DNA of 64,000 bases from an uncultured Bacteroidales bacterium. Lineage in GTDB: Bacteria; Bacteroidota; Bacteroidia; Bacteroidales; UBA932. The stretch covers positions 23,215 through 87,214 of the forward strand of contig CAMKAJ010000007.1 in assembly GCA_946410455.1 (NCBI GenBank), read 5' to 3'. Of the stretch, positions 35,533 through 43,200 are shown piece after piece (positions within the stretch are counted from its first letter, which is position 1; each line of letters starts with the position of its first letter). Both the position numbers and the translations under genes were made by a program. The notes beneath the pieces were generated by a model that ran no database searches, was not told the DNA's origin, and worked only from the letters and a program-made list of their open reading frames with translations.

Positions 35533-36147
35533 ATGAGAGTACTAATTATCAACGGCAGCCCGCGCCAAAAGGGCAACACCTCCATCGCTTTGGCTGAGAT
35601 AGCAAAGCAGCTGGAAAAACTCGGCATAGAGAGTGAAATCGTTTGGATCGGCAACAAACCCGTCCGTGGATGCATCGCTTGCAACACATGCAAAGACAAT
35701 CCTGGTGCTTGCGTGTTCGATGATGATGTCTGCAACGGCATCTCTGCAAAGATGAACTCTTCCGATGCACTTATCGTAGGATCTCCGGTGTACTGGGGCC
35801 AGCCGAACGGGGCCGTGCTTTCCATTATCCAGCGGGCGTTCTATTCGAACGGGGCTGCCTTCAGGGGCAAGCCGGCAGCGGCTGTGGCCGTATGCCGCCG
35901 AGGCGGGGCTACCGCAACGTTCGAAACTCTGAACATGCCCTTCCAGATGATGAGCATGCCGGTTGTAACCTCGCAGTACTGGAACATAGTATACGGACGT
36001 GAACCTGGTCAGGCGGCGCTGGACCGCGAAGGTCTGCAGACGATGCGCACACTGGCGAACAACATGGCCGCCCTGTTGAGAGCAACCGGAGGCAAACCAA
36101 TGCCAGGAAGTGACGAACCGTGGGACGGGATGCATTTCATTCGATAA
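35533..36147 (+). CDS. NADPH-dependent FMN reductase/flavodoxin-family protein
   Basis: A 204-residue flavodoxin-fold protein. The FMN phosphate loop is NGSPRQKGNTS near residue 6. A CIACNTC cysteine pair and VGSPVYWGQPNGAV complete the pattern of iron-sulfur-flavoprotein-like reductases. It likely reduces flavins, quinones or small xenobiotics with NADPH in the cytoplasm. It is followed at 12 nt by two small membrane proteins on the same strand. Confidence 0.88.
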   Translation: MRVLIINGSPRQKGNTSIALAEIAKQLEKLGIESEIVWIGNKPVRGCIACNTCKDNPGACVFDDDVCNGISAKMNSSDALIVGSPVYWGQPNGAVLSIIQRAFYSNGAAFRGKPAAAVAVCRRGGATATFETLNMPFQMMSMPVVTSQYWNIVYGREPGQAALDREGLQTMRTLANNMAALLRATGGKPMPGSDEPWDGMHFIR

Positions 36148-36159
36148 GTCGAGAATTAT

Positions 36160-36360
36160 ATGAAACTGAAGAAAAGAAAGCTCAAGTTTGCAGCGATATT
36201 TGGAATCTGCTGGTTCGCGCTCCTGGTCCTGCTGGTTGATGGGATTCTGAAATTTAAGACACTGGTCGATTATTTCGGGTCCTACGCTTTGGTGGAGATT
36301 TCGCTGATCCTATTGGTCGTTCTACCTACATTGGCGGTTTATATCTTCACTAAAGAATAA
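36160..36360 (+). CDS. Small membrane protein (66 aa)
   Basis: After a very basic start (MKLKKRKLKF) come two hydrophobic helices (AAIFGICWFALLVLLVDGIL and VEISLILLVVLPTLAVYIFT). I do not recognise a family. It starts 12 nt after the reductase gene and precedes another membrane protein by 30 nt. Confidence 0.55.
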   Translation: MKLKKRKLKFAAIFGICWFALLVLLVDGILKFKTLVDYFGSYALVEISLILLVVLPTLAVYIFTKE

Positions 36361-36390
36361 CAAACAGATAAATCGAAATTGTACTTTACA

Positions 36391-36771
36391 ATGGCTCTTA
36401 AATCTCCCCGTACTGCTATGATAGTTGCTATCGTTATTATCGCTGCCACTTTCCTTATCGTTGTGGGTATGTTGCTGGCCAATTGCCCCAAGGGCATTTC
36501 GGTCAACGAGAACGAACAAATCCAGTTGAGCACGTACCTGGGCAAGCCGAGGCTTATTCCTGTTGATGATATTTCCGTCACCGAAGTGCCGGAGGGCCTG
36601 TTGAGCCATCTGATCAGGACCAACGGCATGAGCCTTGGCAAAATCAACTATGGCCACTTCAAGAACACAAAAACCGGGCAGAAGATGTTCCTCTATCTCA
36701 CCGGCAAGGAAAGCAAAGTCTGCTTTACTTACAATGGGGACTTATATGTTGTAGATGATTGGCGGCGGTAG
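36391..36771 (+). CDS. Membrane protein with bacterial PH-like domain
   Basis: A 126-residue protein with one N-terminal membrane helix (TAMIVAIVIIAATFLIVVGM) and a soluble domain with RTNGMSLGKINYGHFKNTK and KMFLYLTGKES, the core pattern of bacterial PH-like domains. The ATG at 36391 is preferred; a TTG four codons earlier keeps the frame. The function of these domains in bacteria is unknown, though membrane or stress roles have been proposed. Confidence 0.6.
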   Translation: MALKSPRTAMIVAIVIIAATFLIVVGMLLANCPKGISVNENEQIQLSTYLGKPRLIPVDDISVTEVPEGLLSHLIRTNGMSLGKINYGHFKNTKTGQKMFLYLTGKESKVCFTYNGDLYVVDDWRR

Positions 36772-36821
36772 GTAAATTTCCTGTTTATCGTTCTCTTTGG
36801 TTCTTTGGCCTGAAAGAAAAA

Positions 36822-36872
36822 AGTGACCAAAAGTGACCGAATCTGAAGCGTGGTGACCGAAAGTGACCGAGA
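36822..36872. repeat. Paired GTGACC(A/G)AA repeats, likely insertion-element end
   Basis: Two pairs of 10-bp direct repeats (GTGACCAAAA GTGACCGAAT and GTGACCGAAA GTGACCGAGA) recall those at 54242-54290 and 13526-13540, where an IstA-like peptide lies beside them. No transposase is left here. The stretch 36772-37060 otherwise contains no gene I can support; a TATATTTG at 36881 points at nothing obvious. Confidence 0.5.
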
Positions 36873-37049
36873 AAATGTCGTATATTTGTATTCGCAAAAT
36901 CGAGATTTGACGTTATCTTCGTTCTGAGCGCCAACTGGCCATCGGGTGCTCCTGCCGGTCCATACAATTGGCAGTGTATAAGCGTTTTAAGCCTTTGTGA
37001 TCGGATAATTTCCCGTTTCATGGCTATTTAAAAATGCAAACAAGTTTGA

Positions 37050-37084
37050 CACTCAAAAAACAAAAACGCTCACCGAAGTGAGCG
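37050..37084 (-). terminator. Rho-independent terminator of the lipoprotein gene
   Basis: On the minus strand a perfect 7-bp stem CGCTCAC-TTCG-GTGAGCG (37084-37067) is followed by TTTTTGTTTTTTG, a textbook intrinsic terminator 25 nt after the stop at 37109. Confidence 0.85.
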
Positions 37085-37108
37085 CAGTTGTTCAATGGGA
37101 TCTTCAGA

Positions 37109-38608
37109 CTAATACACAAAAGCAGCCCGCACAGAGCGATATGTAAATGATGGATCCTTGACATCATCTTCAAGATACCAGTGGTATTTATTCTGGGTAG
37201 ATAAATAGTAGGCCCAACCCTTTAATTCGGGGAAACTAGGACTATCAAAGATAGACGACTCTGAGCTTGTCCAATAACCATCCAGGCTGGAAGAGTAATA
37301 ACGCCTCAAGTTAAAATCCATCTTGGAGAAAAAATCAGCCGGGGCGGAGATATTGGTGCCATCCCCTCCCACCAGGCGTTCGATCTGAATATAAGCCGGC
37401 AAAAACCAGCGGCTGGCACCTTCGGGCCGACCGGCGCCATAGTTCCAAGCGACATAGGCAGCCGGATGCTCCTCAAAACCATAAGCCTGAAGAAAATTGG
37501 TATTGTCATATCCGTAATCGTCTATCGCGGGATAATCATAAGGATTGAAATTATGATGACCTGCCGCTATATCCCGATAAACATCTCTATGCCCCCAGAT
37601 AAAATTGTCGGTTCCTCCGTAGGAAACATCCGATGACGCCAGGACAAAAATCCGGCTGTCGGGGAAATCATGGTCGACAGCACTTGAGGAGACATAGGCT
37701 ATGTATCCGATCCTGGCTTCCGGATTCTCGCCTTTCGGAGCGATGTCTCCGTTGGGATACACTTCCCATCCCACATATTTACGGCAGTCTGTGCCCTTGT
37801 TGATCCGGCTCTTGATGCGTGAGAGGGTAAGCTGAGCAGGTGACGCCTGCGCAGTAAAGTACTTTCCCCTTACCAGAGGCATCGAAGCGTTCATCTCATA
37901 CCAGGCGGCTGTACCTTCTTCAGAAGCGCTGATGGCGAAGTCTGTCCAGACGTTGGCGTCGTCGCCACATGGGATGGCCACATAATAAAAGTCTGTGGGA
38001 GAGGAGGGGGTGATAGTACAGGTCGTCCCTCCAAATTGCAAGATGATTTTTTTCGCGACAAGAGCCGCCCCGTCATTTTTACGGTACAGCTGGAGGCGAA
38101 CAATGGCCTGCTGGCTCACAAAGTCGGCATCAGTGGTGATAACCGTCGTTCCGCTTACAGTAGCGGTAACAGTGGCAAGCGCATAATCGCAGATTTTGTC
38201 GATGCTCTTTGCATTCCCTGTCAGCGTTCCATCCTGAGAGGCGTAATCGGGGCTCCCGTATTTAAGAAGTAGCTCTTCTCCGTTTTGGGGGGCTGCGTCC
38301 AGCTCACCCGTGAAGGTGGTGCTGGCAGTGCCGCCACTTTCCGCAGTAAGGGTACCGTACTTGGTTGTCGTTCCGTCTGCGGTCCATACCTCAATGATGT
38401 CGCCCTCTGTCCATGTGGCCGAAATGGAAGAGTTTTCCCCAAAAGCCAAAGCCTTGGTCGCGACTTTCCCGGCCTTGACCGTCATGGTATAAACTGGAGA
38501 TTCCGGAGTGATATCAGGTGAAAAAGACTCCGACTTGTCGCAGGAAGTGAATAAAGATACAGTAATGACTGCTGCCAAGCAGCACAACAAGGTTGTGTTT
38601 CTCATCAT
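37109..38608 (-). CDS. Fimbrillin-like lipoprotein with DUF1566-like C-terminus
   Basis: A 499-residue lipoprotein (lipobox LFTSC). The first 280 residues look fimbrillin-like (MTVKAGKVATKALAFGENSS, TWTEGDIIEVWTADGTTTKY, NGEELLLKYGS). The C-terminus has GYWTSSESS, AYYLSTQNK and a closing RSVRAAFVY, the signature of DUF1566/Fibrobacter-paralogous-type domains found on surface proteins. It is likely cell-surface exposed. It lies 12 nt after a CASG small peptide gene and ends at a strong terminator. The pair shares one promoter at 38797. Confidence 0.8.
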   Translation of the reverse strand: MMRNTTLLCCLAAVITVSLFTSCDKSESFSPDITPESPVYTMTVKAGKVATKALAFGENSSISATWTEGDIIEVWTADGTTTKYGTLTAESGGTASTTFTGELDAAPQNGEELLLKYGSPDYASQDGTLTGNAKSIDKICDYALATVTATVSGTTVITTDADFVSQQAIVRLQLYRKNDGAALVAKKIILQFGGTTCTITPSSPTDFYYVAIPCGDDANVWTDFAISASEEGTAAWYEMNASMPLVRGKYFTAQASPAQLTLSRIKSRINKGTDCRKYVGWEVYPNGDIAPKGENPEARIGYIAYVSSSAVDHDFPDSRIFVLASSDVSYGGTDNFIWGHRDVYRDIAAGHHNFNPYDYPAIDDYGYDNTNFLQAYGFEEHPAAYVAWNYGAGRPEGASRWFLPAYIQIERLVGGDGTNISAPADFFSKMDFNLRRYYSSSLDGYWTSSESSIFDSPSFPELKGWAYYLSTQNKYHWYLEDDVKDPSFTYRSVRAAFVY

Positions 38609-38620
38609 TTTACCCCCGTT

Positions 38621-38776
38621 TTAATCGTCAGAACCAATCATGCCCCAGTTGCCGCCATAAGAATAATCACTGCGGTCCCCGGTTTGCTGAGGGTCCCCGC
38701 TTGCACATATTACATTCTCCTGCGCCACTGTCGCCACAGCGCATTCAGGAAGGGTATAAGCCCATTTTTCTTTCAT
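38621..38776 (-). CDS. Small 51-aa protein with VICASG motif
   Basis: Starts MKEKWAYTLPECAVATV, has VICASGDPQQ and a Gly/Tyr/Asp-rich tail (DYSYGGNWGMIGSDD). The start at 38776 is preferred over an in-frame ATG 20 codons earlier because the promoter -7 box (38804-38797) lies between them. It is the second case in this window of a CASG peptide directly upstream of a fimbrillin-like lipoprotein (compare 18570-18728). Function unknown. Confidence 0.65.
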   Translation of the reverse strand: MKEKWAYTLPECAVATVAQENVICASGDPQQTGDRSDYSYGGNWGMIGSDD

Positions 38777-38796
38777 AACACTACTAATTAACCCCA

Positions 38797-38804
38797 CAAA
38801 TATA
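38797..38804 (-). promoter_or_regulatory. -7 box (TATATTTG) of the CASG peptide-lipoprotein pair
   Basis: TATATTTG on the minus strand, 20 nt before the ATG at 38776. Confidence 0.55.
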
Positions 38805-38845
38805 GCAAATAATTTTGTGAGGCATGCATAGACCATTTGAAAAAT

Positions 38846-38946
38846 GTGGTCAAAACGTGGTCAAATTTGGGGAATTCAAAAAGAAAGGCCTTGTAAAGTG
38901 CTTGATTTTCAGCAACTTACAAAGTCTTTTTGTGCCCCGGTCGGGA
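38846..38946. repeat. Integration-site remnant 2 (variant core)
   Basis: GTGGTCAAA occurs twice, 11 bp apart (38846-38854, 38857-38865). A hairpin AAAGGCCTTGTAA/TTACAAAGTCTTT (38884-38929) follows, then a core GTGCCCCGGTCGGGA (38932-38946) that differs from the tRNA-Leu end at two positions. The whole block is alignable with 33349-33450, so 33.4-38.9 kb is flanked by direct repeats of about 100 bp. Confidence 0.7.
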
Positions 38947-39098
38947 CGCACGGAAGTGCGGCGTAATACCGGCAAATCTAACATAATACTGTTCGTAAAT
39001 AATCATGCAAATTATTGATTTATAGTGTAATATAACGGTATTTATCAAGCGCCGAATCAGTAAACCATCGACTTTCCTTTCACTTTGTTTGAAAGGAT

Positions 39099-39141
39099 GT
39101 TGTCCAATTGTTGTCCAACCTAAGAAAAGTGCTTATCTTTG
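39099..39141 (+). promoter_or_regulatory. Integrase promoter with 11-bp-spaced repeats
   Basis: GTTGTCCAA is repeated at 39099-39107 and 39110-39118. The second copy contains the -33 TTG (39111-39113), 20 nt from a -7 box TATCTTTG (39134-39141). Integrase binding here could repress its own gene. Confidence 0.6.
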
Positions 39142-39165
39142 CCTCGGACCAAATAATTGAGGCGT

Positions 39166-40518
39166 ATGACGATAAGATTTGAACTCAGGACAACGAAGAA
39201 GACGGCGGAAGGCGAGCGGGTGCCGCTGCACATCAGCGTGTCGGACGGGCGGGATTTCCGCAAACGACAGGTTACGAAGATTCTCATCGACCCCACCTGG
39301 TGGGACCTCAAAGCTGCCGATCTCAAGAAACGTGTACTGATTCCGGAGGATGATCGGCAATCCATCTCCAAGGAGATGTCGGCTATCAGGAGTTATATAT
39401 CCGAGGCGTACGCCATCGACAAGGAGAAAGGCAAGGTCAACTCTGTTTGGTTGGAGAAAACGGTGGAGAACTATTACAAGGGTAAAAGCCTTGCACCCAA
39501 GGCCTGCAAAAGCCGTAAGAAGAATTTCGACGACCTGTTCTATATGTTTTCCGACGGACGCGAGCTGTCCAATTCCCGTGTTCGCCATTACCACGTCCTG
39601 CAGCGTCTTATTCATCGCTACGAAATCTATGTCCGCGTTTCCATGCCCAGGATGGGCCGATATGTCTTCGACATCCATGACGTGACGGTTGATACCCTCA
39701 ACGACCTCCGGGACTACATCAAGAACGAGTATCTGTACGTAGAGAAATACCCGCAGATTATGGAAGCTCTTCCGGAGAAGCGTGGGTTCAGTGAGCGCAG
39801 CGAGAACTATCTCCACGGCCTTTTCAAGCTTATAAAGGCCTTCTTTTCCTGGTGCATCAAGAACGGATATACCAAGAATTGGCCCTTCACGGACTTTGAG
39901 ATGCCCAAGGAAGAATACGGCACTCCCATCATTATGACGCTGGACGAGGTGGAGACCCTCTACCGTACGCCGATGCCGACGAAAGTGCTGGAGGAACAGC
40001 GGGACATATTTGTCTTCCAATGCAACGTAGGCTGCAGGGTGGGTGACCTGATGTCCTACACCAAACAGTCGGTCCAGAATGGGGCATTGGAATATATCGC
40101 TGCAAAGACGCTGCATTTTAGCGGCCGCACGGTGGTGGTTCCTCTTAACTTCATTGCCCTGGAAATCGTGGAGAAGTACAAGGACTGCCCTGGCGACCAG
40201 TTGCTGCCCTTTATCAGCGAACAGAACTACAACGACAATATCAAGGCAGCTTTTAAGGTTGCTGGTATCACCCGTCTGGTAACGGAGTTGGACCCTGTCA
40301 CGCGCAAGGAAGTCAAGCATCCACTGAACGAAATCGCCAGCAGCCACCTTGCCCGCCTCACTTTCGCCGGCAATATCTACAGGCAAGTCAAAGATCCCAA
40401 TCTGGTGGCCTCCCTCACCGGCCATGCAGAGGGCTCCCGCGCCTTCAACCGCTACCGCGAAATCGACCTCGGGATGAAGCAGGATCTGGTGAAGATTCTG
40501 GAGAATAAGAAGGGGTGA
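39166..40518 (+). CDS. Tyrosine site-specific recombinase (integrase)
   Basis: A 450-residue integrase of the Bacteroidota type: N-terminal arm-binding domain (LRTTKKTAEGERVPLHIS), SAM-like core-binding domain (about 110-235) and catalytic domain with Arg291 (GCRVGDL), Lys314, His394-x-x-Arg397 (SSHLAR), His420 (TGHAEG) and the nucleophile Tyr430 (FNRYREI). All catalytic residues are present. The ATG at 39166 is preferred over an upstream TTG. It lies 220 nt right of the core at 38932 and is the only intact integrase here, so it is the likely enzyme for at least part of the island. Confidence 0.95.
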   Translation: MTIRFELRTTKKTAEGERVPLHISVSDGRDFRKRQVTKILIDPTWWDLKAADLKKRVLIPEDDRQSISKEMSAIRSYISEAYAIDKEKGKVNSVWLEKTVENYYKGKSLAPKACKSRKKNFDDLFYMFSDGRELSNSRVRHYHVLQRLIHRYEIYVRVSMPRMGRYVFDIHDVTVDTLNDLRDYIKNEYLYVEKYPQIMEALPEKRGFSERSENYLHGLFKLIKAFFSWCIKNGYTKNWPFTDFEMPKEEYGTPIIMTLDEVETLYRTPMPTKVLEEQRDIFVFQCNVGCRVGDLMSYTKQSVQNGALEYIAAKTLHFSGRTVVVPLNFIALEIVEKYKDCPGDQLLPFISEQNYNDNIKAAFKVAGITRLVTELDPVTRKEVKHPLNEIASSHLARLTFAGNIYRQVKDPNLVASLTGHAEGSRAFNRYREIDLGMKQDLVKILENKKG

Positions 40519-40545
40519 AAGAAAAGAAATGATTAAATTTGTAGC

Positions 40546-41955
40546 ATGACTGAAAAGGAACTCAGACCGCTATTGATTCGGCGTGAATGGACAGAAATAG
40601 AGCTCAAGCGTTCGAAAGACTCTCTGGCAAGGAGCGTCTATGAGAGCATCTGCGCCTTCCTGAACAGGCGTGGCGGTCATATTGTCCTTGGGGCCAACAA
40701 CGACGGAAGCATTGAGGGGGTCAGCGAGGAATCCCTTCAAACACAGTTGGACACCCTTGCCAAGGACCTTAACAACCCTCAACTAATCAATCCCACCTGC
40801 TATATCGAGTTCGAACCCATAGAAATTGACGGGAAGAAGGTTATCTATGGCTATGTCCCCGAAAGTTCTGAGGCGCATACCTACAAGGGCGTTTACTACG
40901 ACAGGAATCAGGACGGAGACTTTGAACTTCGTAATACTCAGCAGATTTTCAACCTGTTGGTCAGGAAGGGAAAGGCGGGATATACGGAGAACAGGGTGTA
41001 TCCTTTCCTGACAATGGAAGACTTCGAACCGGGTATTTTTGATTTCGTGCGAAGCCAGGCAAAGATTGACAACCCCAACCACCCCTGGCTTACAATGAGC
41101 AATGAAGAAATACTTGTTTCGTCGGGCATGCGTCTCCGGGATTCCCAGACAGGGCAAGAGGGCTATACTCTTGCCGCCGTCTTGGTGCTTGGGACTGAAA
41201 GGGCGATTACTAACGTACTCCCTCATTTCAAAACCGATGCCCTTTGTCGGATTAACGATACCTTCCTGTATGACGACAGGGATGTGATTCGCTGCAACAT
41301 GATTCGCTCATTGGACAGGCTGATGACCTTTGCTAAGAAACACCTGCCGGAAGTCCCGTTCCTTGAAGGAAGACATCGTATCAGCCTTCGAGATACCATC
41401 CTCAGAGAAGTATTTCTTAACCTACTCATTCATAGGGAGGTGTCGAATTCTCACCCTGCATCATTCACCATTTTTAAAGATACAATGGTAGCGGAGAACT
41501 GGAATATCCCATATCATAAGGCGACAGTATCTCTGAATGAACTGACCCCACACCCCAAGAACCCGACCATTGCCAGATTCTTTGCCAATATGGGCTATGT
41601 AGAGGAACTGGGCGTGGGCAGAAGGACTCTGTTAAAGTATGGACCGGCTTATTTCGATGGCCGGGATGTGGCAATTGAAGAGGATGATGTTTTCCGTATA
41701 ACCATACCCTATAAGCCGACGATTCTTCCCGTTGGCGGAATAAATGGCACGATAAATGGCACGATAAATGGCACGATAAAGCTGGTTTATGATGCCATTA
41801 TAGAGAATGCAGGATCTTCGGGGCCCAAGTTGTCTGAGTTGACCGGAGTCTCGTTAAGAACGTTAAAAAGACATGTTGCAGAGTTGGTGGAGAAACGGAT
41901 GGTCGAGTATCGCGGATCCAAGAAAACTGGAGGGTATTATCCTGTAGAAACATAG
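40546..41955 (+). CDS. AlbA_2/Schlafen-like ATP-binding protein
   Basis: A 469-residue protein with an N-terminal AlbA_2 domain (EIELKRSKDSLARSVYESIC, GGHIVLGANNDGSIEGV), a central GHKL-like or ATP-binding C-terminal-helicase-type region (LREVFLNLLIHREVSN), and a winged-helix end (LSELTGVSLRTLKRHVAELV). Such proteins are common on mobile elements and are thought to regulate transcription or act on nucleic acid. It carries an in-frame 12-nt triplication. A deleted copy lies at 13078-13349. It follows the integrase by 27 nt and may be its partner. Confidence 0.82.
   Translation: MTEKELRPLLIRREWTEIELKRSKDSLARSVYESICAFLNRRGGHIVLGANNDGSIEGVSEESLQTQLDTLAKDLNNPQLINPTCYIEFEPIEIDGKKVIYGYVPESSEAHTYKGVYYDRNQDGDFELRNTQQIFNLLVRKGKAGYTENRVYPFLTMEDFEPGIFDFVRSQAKIDNPNHPWLTMSNEEILVSSGMRLRDSQTGQEGYTLAAVLVLGTERAITNVLPHFKTDALCRINDTFLYDDRDVIRCNMIRSLDRLMTFAKKHLPEVPFLEGRHRISLRDTILREVFLNLLIHREVSNSHPASFTIFKDTMVAENWNIPYHKATVSLNELTPHPKNPTIARFFANMGYVEELGVGRRTLLKYGPAYFDGRDVAIEEDDVFRITIPYKPTILPVGGINGTINGTINGTIKLVYDAIIENAGSSGPKLSELTGVSLRTLKRHVAELVEKRMVEYRGSKKTGGYYPVET
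41742..41777 (+). repeat. Three perfect 12-nt tandem repeats within the AlbA-like gene
   Basis: AAATGGCACGAT is repeated three times without mismatch and encodes (NGTI)-type repeats between the catalytic part and the winged helix. Copy-number change would lengthen the linker by four residues without frameshift. Confidence 0.85.
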
Positions 41956-42065
41956 CGTCATACCCGTTTTCTTGCACAAACCAATTCTTTTACAGAACTT
42001 TGCATCGCTGCACGGCATAGGTTCATGCAGCGATACAAGTTTATAAACCTTTTATCTGGCAAGTT

Positions 42066-42380
42066 ATGAAGCGAGAGAATTGTGTGCCGGAAGTGCCGGC
42101 AAGCCAGATGGTCCTTACCATCATCACCGATGAGCAGCTAGAAGCGTTCGCTGATGCTGTCATCACCAAGTATCAACAGATCATCGCCCGCCGTAAGGCG
42201 GCAGAACCGTCGCCGGAAGAGTGGATGACCCGCAAAGAGGTCATGGCTCTTCTCAAGCGTTGCGACTCCACCATGACCAAGTGGGCCCGGAGGGGCTACC
42301 TGGCCCCTGCAACGGTGGGCGGCAAGCATCTGTACCGGAAGGCAGATGTGATGCATATTCTTAACGGAGGGAGGCAGTAG
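42066..42380 (+). CDS. Helix-turn-helix (excisionase-like) DNA-binding protein
   Basis: A 104-residue protein with an MerR/HTH_17-type DNA-binding part (WMTRKEVMALLKRCDSTMTK, WARRGYLAPATVGGKHLYRK). Small proteins of this type sit next to integrases in Bacteroidota mobile elements and act as excisionases or regulators. It is 2 nt upstream of the next small gene. Confidence 0.8.
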   Translation: MKRENCVPEVPASQMVLTIITDEQLEAFADAVITKYQQIIARRKAAEPSPEEWMTRKEVMALLKRCDSTMTKWARRGYLAPATVGGKHLYRKADVMHILNGGRQ

Positions 42381-42382
42381 CC

Positions 42383-42643
42383 ATGGGACAGATTGACAGT
42401 TTCAAGAAGGTTCTGGGTGTATCCGAGCCCGTCAGGCCCGACCCGCCCAGCCCTAAGCGAACCAGTATCTCTTTATCCCGGCGAGCGTATGCTCGTCTGG
42501 ACTGTTACTATTTCTGGCTTAAGCACCACGGAGGGAAGCATTATCCCTCATACAGTGCGTTTCTGGAAGAAATGCTGGATGAAGTGCTGGCTTTGAATCA
42601 GAGTGCGGCATCCTTCGTTGAGGATAATAGCGGTGTGTTCTGA
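42383..42643 (+). CDS. Small mobile-element protein, possibly DUF3408-like
   Basis: An 86-residue protein with the segment KRTSISLSRRAYARLDCYYF followed by an amphipathic helix (YSAFLEEMLDEVLAL). This recalls ribbon-helix-helix or DUF3408 proteins found next to excisionases on integrative elements. It is translationally linked to the HTH gene (2 nt gap) and ends before a strong terminator. No closer assignment is possible. Confidence 0.55.
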   Translation: MGQIDSFKKVLGVSEPVRPDPPSPKRTSISLSRRAYARLDCYYFWLKHHGGKHYPSYSAFLEEMLDEVLALNQSAASFVEDNSGVF

Positions 42644-42670
42644 TCCCGTTTTTCTTTTTCATCTCAAAGG

Positions 42671-42704
42671 GACAGGCTGGCCATCTGGCCGGCCTGTCTT
42701 TTTT
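42671..42704 (+). terminator. Rho-independent terminator
   Basis: GACAGGC/GCCTGTC (42671-42677 with 42692-42698) with inner GGCC/GGCC pairing, followed by TTTTTTG. It closes the integrase-associated gene run. Confidence 0.85.
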
Positions 42705-42720
42705 GTTCGCCTCCGGCGTA

Positions 42721-42778
42721 CAAGACGGCCCGGTACGGGCCGGTGTTTGCCGACGATGTCGGACAAACGCCCATCTTG
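42721..42778. other. 58-nt three-way-junction-like structure
   Basis: The outer stem CAAGA/TCTTG (42721-42725 with 42774-42778) encloses two hairpins: GGCCCG-GTA-CGGGCC (42727-42741) and GTTTG-CCGAC-GAT-GTCGG-A-CAAAC (42745-42768). The region 42779-43098 between this and the WYL operator holds no gene I can support. Confidence 0.6.
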
Positions 42779-43098
42779 CAGTTTGCACCAATTGATTCTT
42801 ATTCAGATTATTAGTGCATTCCACTATACCGGTGTGAACTTTTCATGACATGTCTGCATGCTTACAGTATTTGATAAACACATTATCTTATAATAATCGG
42901 AGCATCCTCGCATAATGCTTACACTTATTGCCTCATGGATTGCATTTATGCAATCATGGATGTGTGCGCCCGTTTGCTCAAATTGCGGGGCATAAGATCG
43001 AGCCACGAATACCATTTAAAAGGATTAAAATAGATTGTTGATTGAGAATGATGCGTATTAATGCAGTGCTATATTCGCGTATTTAGGCCAGTTTAATT

Positions 43099-43165
43099 AT
43101 TATGCAGAACCATTGCACAATTTTCACATTAATTGCGCCCGTTTTCCTATAATTTCGTAAATTTG
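43099..43165 (+). promoter_or_regulatory. Promoter of the WYL gene with operator copy 1
   Basis: ATTATGC-N9-GCACAAT at 43099-43121 is a palindrome with one mismatch to the copies at 44225 and 51407; the spacer starts AGA in all three. A -7 box TAAATTTG lies at 43158-43165 and the ATG at 43201. This suggests that the WYL protein controls its own gene. Confidence 0.7.
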
Positions 43166-43200
43166 CCACTAAGACAAGCACAACTTCACAATTTTCTTGA

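Noticed and set aside
36822..36872. Possible CRISPR-like repeats (GTGACC series; also 54242-54290)
   Set aside because: Repeats are about 10 bp, in pairs, with no spacers of even length and no cas genes.
39133..40425. Minus-strand frame of 430 codons
   Set aside because: Antisense to the integrase, whose catalytic residues are all in place.
40534..40541. TAAATTTG as promoter of the AlbA-like gene
   Set aside because: It ends only 4 nt before the ATG, so the transcript would start within the gene.
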